Shown here: positions 1 through 6,549 of the stretch, one piece after another | Numbering within the stretch: the first letter of the stretch is position 1 | Layout of the letters: every line of letters starts with the position of its first letter | NCBI GenBank assembly: GCA_026873275.1 | Contig: JANTUC010000013.1 | Location: forward strand, 1 to 64,000 | Length of the DNA: 64,000 bases | DNA from: Pseudopithomyces maydicus | Taxonomy: Eukaryota > Ascomycota > Dothideomycetes > Pleosporales > Didymosphaeriaceae | Direction of reading: 5' to 3' | Made by a program: the position numbers and the translations under genes | Notes under the pieces: generated by a model | Database searches by the model: none | Told to the model about the DNA's origin: nothing | The model's input: only the letters and a program-made list of their open reading frames with translations

Positions 1-564
1 AGAAGTCGGCACACCACTCTCAAGACAACCGCGCAAGGGGACGCCCGGTTCGAAATCAGCCAGGAAGGCAGAAAGATCAAAAGACAAGGAAGGATCGAGC
101 GAGGAAGAAGGATCAGCCTGTGACCAGCCCAGGTCAGTTGACGGTACGGGTGGCGTCGCAGAAACGGTGGCAGCCCTACTCTTTGAAGCCTCCTTCTCCA
201 AGGTCTCCATCACGTCAGCCACACGGGTATCGTGTGCAGCGAAGGCCTGCTCCTCCTCCTCAGCCTGAGCAATCTCAAGCCTCAGACGGGCAGCCTCCGC
301 TTCAGCAGCCAGAAGCTCGATGCGCTTCTGACGTTTCGCTGCCTGAACGCGCTCCCACTCTTTCTCAGGAATCCAAAGACTGCACTCCGCGTGGACTGCG
401 ATGCACGCAGCACACTCCCCAGTGGAAGTATCCACAAAACACTTCGGAACCTTCTTCTCGATACAACGAGCACATTTTATCGGCATTGCTAAACCGCGAC
501 GACGAACCTCATCAGCACGCGCACGACGTCTCTCAGTCGATGATGGTTTCAGTACCTTGGGCAT
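1..564 (-). CDS. antisense Zn2Cys6-like/coiled-coil protein of element A (partial, runs off the window)
   Basis: The frame is open for 188 codons from the ATG at 564 to the window edge with no stop. The N-terminus is basic (MPKVLKPSSTERRR). Residues about 31-62 hold six cysteines spaced CX2CX7CX8CX2CX6C, close to the fungal Zn(II)2Cys6 binuclear cluster, which binds DNA in Gal4-type regulators. Residues about 65-115 are a strongly charged Ala/Glu/Arg coiled-coil, followed by a Ser/Pro/Asp-rich acidic region that could act as an activation domain. Homologous genes lie at the same place in elements B (2151-2802) and C (39421-39992), and a RIP-mutated one at about 26400-26960. It is transcribed towards pol, opposite to gag-pol. 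A nuclear regulator of the element is my inference; the similarity among the copies is seen directly. Confidence 0.8.
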   Translation of the reverse strand, partial: MPKVLKPSSTERRRARADEVRRRGLAMPIKCARCIEKKVPKCFVDTSTGECAACIAVHAECSLWIPEKEWERVQAAKRQKRIELLAAEAEAARLRLEIAQAEEEEQAFAAHDTRVADVMETLEKEASKSRAATVSATPPVPSTDLGWSQADPSSSLDPSLSFDLSAFLADFEPGVPLRGCLESGVPTS

Positions 565-720
565 GGTCAGGCGAACGAAGAATGGAAGAAAGGGAAAACA
601 ACACCACGGGGATCCCCACCTTTATAGCCGTAGTCACCACAGGGGTGATCGCGACGCCAGCGAACTACGCCGCGACGACAAGCGTAGGCTATCGGGACGA
701 TAACCTTAAATGGGGGGTAA
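565..720 (-). promoter_or_regulatory. promoter of the antisense gene of element A, with polypurine tract
   Basis: On the minus strand CTATAAA (TATA core at 621-626) stands 57 bp before the ATG at 564, a normal distance for a short leader. Elements B and C have a TATA-like box at 49 and 47 bp in the same place. The plus-strand purine tract just before 721 would prime plus-strand DNA synthesis. Confidence 0.6.
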
Positions 721-1342
721 TGTTACGATCACGACAAGAAACCGTAAGACAGCAGGAAAGAATTACATGCAGGACGCCAGCGACCAAGGCAAAGGTGATG
801 GTCAGCCATACGCTAGACAGCGGGGCCAGCTAGACGACGCATCACGTGACCGTGATCCCGCCAAGAACGCGAGATCCCGGGAGCACCAGGTCTTGGCGGG
901 AGCAGAGCAGTTGCTCCCGCTAAGAAGACAGAATTCATGGGAGCAGAGCGATTGCTCCCGTCCGAAGGACAGGATCTACGGGAGCAAAGGGAGTTGCTCC
1001 CGCCAAGCAGACGGAACCTACGGGAGCAGACCGGTAGGTCCGGGGACAGCGAAGGATGGACAGAATGGTATATAGTCTGGGACGCTCTCTGTACATTTCC
1101 TATTCTTCGTAGTCAACTTCTTATGTATCTTCGCATACTCGCTCATAGCTAAATCGAAGCTCTTCTTTGCAATCAAGAATCATCAGCCTTCACAGAAGAT
1201 AGTTGTCTTGCTCTTAGCAGCAAGATAGGGATATTCGCATCACCCGTTGCCTAACCGTCACTCGACCACTGAATACCCGCAAGGCTCCCGAGAAGCCTGC
1301 CTGCCCTTACACGGACCAGGTGAGTAGGAACCCCTTGTAACA
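721..1342 (+). repeat. 3' LTR of element A (622 bp)
   Basis: It begins TGTTACGATC and ends CTTGTAACA, perfect TGTTAC/GTAACA termini. From 1145 to 1342 it aligns with a RIP-mutated LTR at 27107-27619 through C-to-T and G-to-A differences. U3 carries CACGTG (843-848), an inverted-repeat array (879-1028) and TATATA (1069-1074). The array makes this LTR about 110 bp longer than the fossil one. Confidence 0.9.
843..1074 (+). promoter_or_regulatory. U3 control region of element A: CACGTG, GGGAGCA array, TATA
   Basis: After CACGTG at 843-848 come eight copies of GGGAGCA: five direct (879, 898, 939, 980, 1022) and three as TGCTCCC (912, 953, 995). They form GGGAGCA...TGCTCCC inverted pairs repeated every 41-42 bp, about four helical turns, so the pairs face the same side of the DNA. 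TATATA follows at 1069. The position matches the arrays of elements B and C, but the repeated word differs. A binding site for a dimeric regulator is inferred. Confidence 0.7.
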
Positions 1343-1549
1343 GATAAATAGGTTATTACTAATAGAATAAGTAATATAGACCTAAATAAACACTTAGACT
1401 TAGACAATTTATAACTTTATAAAGATCTATATAAGGAATTAATTAATAACTTTAAACTTATATAATTATAAGTACCTACGCCATATCCTTAAGCTAAACT
1501 AATTAATATTATAAAGTATTTTAATAAACTTACGCAAACAGAACCTCTA
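1343..1549 (+). pseudogene. RIP-mutated gag fragment of the element C family
   Basis: This stretch aligns without gaps to gag of element C (about 35225-35438), including its 'cttacgcaaac' word, and differs almost only by C-to-T and G-to-A changes. It is trapped between the LTR of A (ends 1342) and the LTR of B (starts 1550). It proves an older wave of the C family that passed through RIP, unlike the intact copy at 33815. Confidence 0.85.
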
Positions 1550-2046
1550 TGTCACGGGGCACACTCTGTAGTCCCGTGGACCGAGGGTGTGCGCGCTTGG
1601 GGTATGGTGAGTTAAGAGGAGCGGACGAGTAAGTATAAGTCACGTGGGTTGAACGTCAATCAATACAATGAGGTTATCGTTGCCGAATGCTCAATAGTAA
1701 TCTTCACTGCAGAAGCAAGGGACAGTAGAACTGAATCGAGGATTGACGATGAGGACTATCTAAAGCGGGCGGCCGCTGCTATATACTTGTGGGTGCGAAC
1801 TGGCTCCGTGGCTCTGTTGCACGGAGCCTACGGAGCCAGGCTCTGTAGGCTCTGTGTCGCAGAGCCCACAGAGCCCAGTCACGTGACCTTCCTCACGTGT
1901 CCATGTTGTGCTCAGCGTCCGACCCGTGATCGTAATCCAGTAGGTCATCATAGTAAGCGTGATCGCTGCTCACGCTTCCCTCCCACTGGTCCTCATCACC
2001 CTTGTCGTAATTCCCGTACTTCGGTTGCGGCGTAGCAGCCGTAACA
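1550..2046 (-). repeat. 3' LTR of element B
   Basis: On the plus strand it runs from TGTCACGGGG to CCGTAACA (497 bp); read with the element it is TGTTACGG...CCGTGACA. It is the partner of 8213-8708. Confidence 0.93.
1802..1885 (-). promoter_or_regulatory. U3 array of element B (3' LTR copy): GAGCC/GGCTC repeats with CACGTG
   Basis: Eight copies of the 5-mer GAGCC lie within 74 bp, four in each orientation (GGCTC at 1802, 1810, 1839, 1848; GAGCC at 1824, 1833, 1862, 1871), next to CACGTG at 1880-1885. The TATATA box for the sense transcript lies on the other side of the array (on the minus strand, near 1780-1785). CACGTG lies 266 bp before the antisense ATG at 2151, so the array sits between two divergent promoters. 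Confidence 0.7.
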
Positions 2047-3169
2047 CCATCTCCCCTTCCAAGTCTTCGGCCCGAAGATTATCCGGAATACAGGGTCCCA
2101 CTATATTAGCGGGGTGGGCCCCATCATGTTCAGGATGGTCGTGGCCCTTCATGCCTTCTCGCAAGACTCTCGAGCGGTACGCGCTTGCTGATAAAATTTC
2201 CCGTCGTGGCTTCGACGCGATGCCGTGTTCTCGTTGCACCAGGCTCAATCTTCCTTGCGTCGTTTCTCCCCGCGATACCCCGAGAAGATTGGTTTGCGAG
2301 CCTTGCCTTCGTTCCAACGTCCGTGGTTCTTGTAACGTGAGCGGAGTCTCGGTTTCGGACAGTATGACCCCGTTGATGTTTCTGGTCCTTGGGCTTACTA
2401 TTTGCAGTGCGATCCGTTGATCGTTCTCAAGCCAAAATTCAAGCTGAACTTGCCGCAGCTGAGAAGGAACAGGAGCGTATTCTTGATGAATTAGCTGCTG
2501 CGCGGCTTCGTATCTCCCGGTTGAAGAAACAGAAGGAATTTCTTGATAAGCGGGAGGATAATCAATCTGCTGCCTTGGAGGCGGAGCTGGACCAAGAGGA
2601 AGCGGAATTACGGGCTGCGGGTCAATGGGATGGTCCGGAAGAGGAACCGTCAGGAGCCGTCCCAGGCGACGTTCACACCTCTGTTGGTATCGACGATCTT
2701 CACGGGTTCCCGCCAGGTGATCCGATTTTGGGCCCGATGTCGCCGAGCTTCCTTCGTGCGATTGGTTTAGCCGGAACTCCTCCAACAACTCAGAGCAGTT
2801 GAGGTTTTCTTCTGGCTCCCATGTGTCATCCCACGGGTTTCCTTTCTTATCTTCACCTTTCCATACCACCTTGTAGTAGTCTTTCCCGTTTACGAATCTA
2901 TGACCCGTGATCTTCGCTACTTCCCATTCTTCCTGTTGGTCGCCATAGGTTTCTGCTTCGTAAACCGCTGGTTGTACGTCTTGGGGTGCTTTTTCCAACA
3001 ATGCTACGTGAAACACCGGGTGAATCTTCATGTTGCTTGGTAGCCGTAATTTGAAGGTGACCGGAGTGATTTGTTCCACGATTTCGTATGGTCCGATCTT
3101 TAAGTGATCCAATTTGTTCGAGGGTCTTTTACTGGCGATGTTTTTTCGTAGTAGCCAGACTTTCTCCCC
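1970..3169 (-). CDS. pol: GPY/F and chromodomain region of pol, element B (reached by a -1 frame change)
   Basis: This frame continues pol after a -1 shift at the GGGG run 3166-3169. It opens with the integrase C-terminal GPY/F module (KIGPYEIVEQ, PVFHVALLEK) and then a chromodomain (EWEVAKITGHRF...YYKVVWKG...DDTWEPEENL), which in chromoviruses steers integration to marked chromatin. The recognisable part ends near 2786. Beyond it the frame stays open to 1970, straight through the antisense gene and into the LTR. I regard this extension as a by-product of coding on the other strand, although an overlapping gene pair cannot be excluded. Confidence 0.75.
   Translation of the reverse strand, partial: GEKVWLLRKNIASKRPSNKLDHLKIGPYEIVEQITPVTFKLRLPSNMKIHPVFHVALLEKAPQDVQPAVYEAETYGDQQEEWEVAKITGHRFVNGKDYYKVVWKGEDKKGNPWDDTWEPEENLNCSELLEEFRLNQSHEGSSATSGPKSDHLAGTREDRRYQQRCERRLGRLLTVPLPDHPIDPQPVIPLPLGPAPPPRQQIDYPPAYQEIPSVSSTGRYEAAQQLIHQEYAPVPSQLRQVQLEFWLENDQRIALQIVSPRTRNINGVILSETETPLTLQEPRTLERRQGSQTNLLGVSRGETTQGRLSLVQREHGIASKPRREILSASAYRSRVLREGMKGHDHPEHDGAHPANIVGPCIPDNLRAEDLEGEMVLRLLRRNRSTGITTRVMRTSGREA
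2102..2108 (+). promoter_or_regulatory. TATA box of the antisense gene of element B
   Basis: CTATATTAGCGGGGTGGG ends the region before the ATG at 2151 (49 bp). It resembles CTATAAAGGTGGGG in front of the antisense gene of element A, which supports an independent promoter outside the LTR. Confidence 0.5.
2151..2802 (+). CDS. antisense Zn2Cys6/coiled-coil protein of element B (one intron)
   Basis: Two exons (2151-2361 and 2408-2802) give 201 codons. The 46-bp intron (2362-2407) has GTATGA and TTGCAG ends. The N-terminus (MPSRKTLERY) and the words ADKISRRGF and MPCSRC align with the element A protein. The cysteines are spaced CX2CX6CX12CX2CX8C, within the range of Zn(II)2Cys6 clusters. Exon 2 opens with about 90 residues of Ala/Glu/Arg/Lys coiled-coil, the usual dimerisation element after such a cluster, and then a Gly/Pro/Asp-rich tail. 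The gene lies between the chromodomain and the 3' LTR, opposite to pol. The role as a DNA-binding regulator is inferred from the cysteine pattern and context. Start chosen by alignment with the other copies. Confidence 0.82.
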
Positions 3170-6100
3170 TTCTCTAGCGCTGGCGGAGCCTTGTGCTTCC
3201 GATCATAGTATTTCCCCATTCTGGTATGCAGGAAAACTGCGTCTTGTCGTAACTGATCGTGGTTTTCCCTGATTTCTTTTGCCCATGCTTCGCCATCCGA
3301 ACTCCAGGACTTCATTGCCTTGGGGGCTTGGTAAGCCGTCGGGTTAAACCCATAGTTCGCGAAGAATGGTGTTACTCCCGTCGCACTATGTTGCGAGCTG
3401 TTGTACGCCAACTGGGCCATCGGCAACAGGCCTACCCAGTTGTTCTGTCGGTAATTCAGGTAACACCGGAGATATTGTTCCACTGTTTGGTTCATTCGTT
3501 CGGTTTGTCCATCCGTCTGTGGATGGTATGCCGTGGACATGCTGTGTTTGATACCTATCAGGCTTATTGTGGTTTGCCATAGCTTCGAGGTGAACCTAAC
3601 GTCTCTGTCGGTAATGATCTTATCTGGTATCCCATGTTGGGCTACTACTGTGGATAAGAACCGGAATGCCACGTGCTCCGCTTTGTTGGTTTCTTTGTGT
3701 GGTACGAAGTAACCATACTTGGTGGTCTTGTCAATGATGACCATTATTCCGTCGTACTCGATTTTATTTTCCGGGTCTCGGGATTTCGGCAGTTGTGTGA
3801 TGAAATCCATGGTGACTGTACCCCATGGCCGTTCCGGGACTTCTACCGGCTGTAGCTGTCCATAAGGCGCATGGTGTTCTGGTTTGTTCCTGTGACAATC
3901 GGCACAGTCTCGCAGAACCTCGGTGACTACCTGTCTTGCTCGTGGGAAGTAGTATTCCCGCATGAGTCTTTCCAAGGTTCGTTCAATGCCCTGGTGGCCG
4001 TGGGCCGGCGATTCATGGAATCTCCGCACAAATTCTCGTTGGATTTTTGCTGGGACAAAGGTTCGTCCGAAAACCTTGTACGTTTCGTCCTCATAGGTGG
4101 ATCCGTCGGGCAGGTGATCAACGCCTTCGTCACTTGCCGCCGTTTCCTTCCGAATCCATTCCATCCATTCGTTGGGTCCCAACTCCAGGGTTGCTGCAAG
4201 TTTCGGCGCATTGTAGATTATTGTGCCGTCCGTGTCGAATCGTAGCAGCGCTCCGGAGACTGCGGCCTTCCCTTGTAGGTCTGGTCTCCGGCTTAACGCG
4301 TCGGCTCGTAGATTCTCCGTTCCTCGGACATGGATGATCTTGAAATCAAATGTTGACAACCACTGAGCCCATCTTGTTTGCCTTGGGCTCAAGGTCTGGT
4401 TCTTCATGAATCCTGTGAGGTTCTTGTGATCCGAAAACACTGGTGTTTGGAACCTTGCGCCTTGCAGGTAGGTTCGCCAAACCTCGAAGGCATCTACTAT
4501 TGCTAGTAGTTCCTTGTCGTGGATAGGATAGTTGAGCTCCGCGGATGTCATTTTCCGGGAATAGTATCCCACGGGATGTCTCGCGTCGTCCTTCGGATCT
4601 CGCTGTATGAGGCACGCGCCTACCGCGTAGTCCGATGCATCGGTTTCCAGGAATGCGGGCCTTGTCGGGTCAAAGGTCCACAGTATGGGGAATTTCGAGA
4701 ATTCCTCCTTGAGCTTTTGCATTGCTTCTCGGCATTCCTTCGTCCATTCAAAAGGGACATCTTTCTTGGTGAGATTCGTGAGTGGCCGGGTTATTTCTGA
4801 CCATCGGGGTATGAACTTCCGGCAGTAGTTACAGAATCCCATGAAGGATTGAACGTCCGATAGTTTCTCTGGCTGGCCCCAATCCTGAATCTTTTGTACC
4901 TTGGTGGGTTCGATGTTGAGTTTCCCTGGTTCGATCACGAACCCTAGGTAGGTTGTTTTCTTTACATGGAACTCACACTTCTTTAGTTTGAGATAGAGCT
5001 TTGCCTCTTTGATTCTTCGGAGCACTTCCCGCACATGCTTCGGGTGATCTTCCTCCTTGTTGGAGTAGATGATGATGTCGTCTAGGTATGCCATGGCGTA
5101 CTCTCCCAGGCATTCTCTCAGCACAGTGTTAATTCGTCGTTGGAAAACCGCTGGCGCATTGGATAATCCAAAAGGCATAACCAGGTATTCGAAGAGTCCG
5201 AATTTGGTCCTGAATGCTGTTTTCCATTCCTCGCCTTCTTTCATCCTGATCTGATGATACGCATTCTTCACATCTAGTTTAGTGAAGATCTTGGCTGACT
5301 TCAGTTCATCTTGTAATTCATCGATCCTAGGCAGAGGGTATCGATCCTTGATGGTTATGTCGTTCGTTTTCCGGAAATCTACACAGAAACGGGGTTCAGG
5401 GTCGTCCTTCTTGTCGGCAAAGGTTACTCCGTGTGCCGCTGATGAATAAGAAGGCCGGATATATTTCCTTTCCAAGTTTGTCTTGATGTATTTCTTGATA
5501 ATATCCCCCTCTGCTTCCGTTGTCTTGTAGACTCCACTCCAGGTTGGTTGTTTTCCTGGTTCGAGGTTGATTTCGCAATCCCATTCTGCGTGTTCGGGCA
5601 GATATCCTTCTGGTTCGTGGAATATTTCTTCATATTCGCGATAGTCCTTGGGGACCCGTTGCTCGTCCTCAGTGGACGCGGCCAACCTCCTTGGGTACTC
5701 GACTGTCTTAGTGTCCCACCGGATGATCGGATTGACCTGGTTTAACCATGGCATCCCCAGGATTACTTCCTGTTGGTCGTCGATCGCTGCTAAGTCCATT
5801 ACCAGGTTGTTAATAATCAACCCATCTGTGGTAAAGGTTCCTGGTTTCGTTTCGAAGTGTATTTGTTCCGTGAACGGGAGTCCCTCTATGTTGTATAGGG
5901 TCCGTTTTTCTGCTTTGTTCGTGTACGGGAGCTTTTGCTGCTCTATGAACTTCTTTGAGATGAAGTTTCTGGTTGCTCCGCTATCGATCATTGCCCTAAT
6001 GGGTTGTCCATGGTACTTTGCTTGGATCATCACGTGCGGTCCCCACATCCCTTTGAGGGCTTCCTTCCCTTTGGGCCAGTGTTTCGTCTGGATTTTCTTG

Positions 6101-6549
6101 TTCACATGCTTTGGACACTTGTTTTCTGGACACTCGTACCATTGTCGTCCCATGACGCATTCCATTGGTAGTAGTGGGCCTGGTTCCATGATGAGATATC
6201 CACCGTGCTTCTTGGATGGATGCCAACCGTGGACGTCTTCCCGAAGGATTATGTCCGTATGCGGGTCCTCAGCTACCCGTACCGGGTATGCCTGATGTTT
6301 CTTCTTAGGTCCTTGGTGCATCGAGCATTCTGGCGCGATGCACGATACCCATGCTAGCTCGTGGTGTGCGGGATGAGTTGGGGACGTGCGAGGGTCATCA
6401 CCCTGGACCTTCTGGGTTCCCTTGGTTTCTTGTTTGTTGGAGATTGGTATCCAATATTTTACTGGAATCCTAGGTGTGTGCGCTTCGTCCACCCATTTGA
6501 CCTCGTGTGCTACCACATTTCCATTCCGCAGGGTCAGGCATTTCGTCAG
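3100..6549 (-). CDS. pol: pol of element B: protease, RT, RNase H, integrase
   Basis: About 1140 codons. In order: aspartic protease (MIDSGATRNF, then ILGMPWL), reverse transcriptase with the YLDDIIIYS catalytic box, RNase H (ETDASDYAVGACL ... DHKNLTGF), integrase zinc-binding HHCC (H..H..CADCHRNK) and integrase core with the D,D35E residues in MDFITQLP, TDRD and QTERMNQ. It lies in the +1 frame relative to gag; the pol frame is open from 6549 and gag stops at 6470, so a +1 shift within the 77-nt overlap (6473-6549) would give Gag-Pol. No standard +1 slip codon stands out. The frame ends at 3100, just past the -1 site into the chromodomain. Confidence 0.93.
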   Translation of the reverse strand: MTKCLTLRNGNVVAHEVKWVDEAHTPRIPVKYWIPISNKQETKGTQKVQGDDPRTSPTHPAHHELAWVSCIAPECSMHQGPKKKHQAYPVRVAEDPHTDIILREDVHGWHPSKKHGGYLIMEPGPLLPMECVMGRQWYECPENKCPKHVNKKIQTKHWPKGKEALKGMWGPHVMIQAKYHGQPIRAMIDSGATRNFISKKFIEQQKLPYTNKAEKRTLYNIEGLPFTEQIHFETKPGTFTTDGLIINNLVMDLAAIDDQQEVILGMPWLNQVNPIIRWDTKTVEYPRRLAASTEDEQRVPKDYREYEEIFHEPEGYLPEHAEWDCEINLEPGKQPTWSGVYKTTEAEGDIIKKYIKTNLERKYIRPSYSSAAHGVTFADKKDDPEPRFCVDFRKTNDITIKDRYPLPRIDELQDELKSAKIFTKLDVKNAYHQIRMKEGEEWKTAFRTKFGLFEYLVMPFGLSNAPAVFQRRINTVLRECLGEYAMAYLDDIIIYSNKEEDHPKHVREVLRRIKEAKLYLKLKKCEFHVKKTTYLGFVIEPGKLNIEPTKVQKIQDWGQPEKLSDVQSFMGFCNYCRKFIPRWSEITRPLTNLTKKDVPFEWTKECREAMQKLKEEFSKFPILWTFDPTRPAFLETDASDYAVGACLIQRDPKDDARHPVGYYSRKMTSAELNYPIHDKELLAIVDAFEVWRTYLQGARFQTPVFSDHKNLTGFMKNQTLSPRQTRWAQWLSTFDFKIIHVRGTENLRADALSRRPDLQGKAAVSGALLRFDTDGTIIYNAPKLAATLELGPNEWMEWIRKETAASDEGVDHLPDGSTYEDETYKVFGRTFVPAKIQREFVRRFHESPAHGHQGIERTLERLMREYYFPRARQVVTEVLRDCADCHRNKPEHHAPYGQLQPVEVPERPWGTVTMDFITQLPKSRDPENKIEYDGIMVIIDKTTKYGYFVPHKETNKAEHVAFRFLSTVVAQHGIPDKIITDRDVRFTSKLWQTTISLIGIKHSMSTAYHPQTDGQTERMNQTVEQYLRCYLNYRQNNWVGLLPMAQLAYNSSQHSATGVTPFFANYGFNPTAYQAPKAMKSWSSDGEAWAKEIRENHDQLRQDAVFLHTRMGKYYDRKHKAPPALEKGRKSGYYEKTSPVKDPRTNWIT
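3166..3169 (-). other. frame-change site between integrase and chromodomain, element B
   Basis: On the minus strand GAGAAGGGGAGAAAG: the 0 frame reads AAG GGG AGA, and moving back one base gives GGG GAG AAA, restoring the conserved Gly-Glu/Asp-Lys-Val-Trp start of the GPY/F module. A Gly tRNA on GGG could re-pair perfectly one base back. The same change occurs in element C (38982-38985) and in a fossil (11352-11356). Confidence 0.7.

Larger units (their letters stand above)
1..1342 (+). mobile_element. Ty3/gypsy element A, 3' end only
   Basis: Only the 3' end of this element lies in the window. It comprises an antisense gene (1-564), a polypurine tract (about 708-720) and a 622-bp LTR (721-1342) with TGTTAC/GTAACA ends. 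The body is not RIP-mutated. The right flank (1343-1549) is RIP-degraded gag of the family of element C, so A landed in an older, already mutated element. A diverged and RIP-mutated relative lies at 26319-27619. Plus-strand orientation is inferred from the purine tract before the LTR and from TATATAG inside it. Pol is outside the window, so the gypsy assignment rests on similarity in layout to elements B and C. Confidence 0.85.

Noticed and set aside
120..833. Plus-strand open frame of 237 codons over the end of element A
   Set aside because: It is the shadow of the antisense gene and runs into the LTR; its protein has no motif and biased, Arg/Pro/Ser-rich composition.
1649..2035. Open frames inside the LTRs of B (also 8311-8697) and of C (33897-34094, 40184-40381)
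   Set aside because: They are duplicated only because LTRs are duplicated, cross the promoter array and have no start context or motif.
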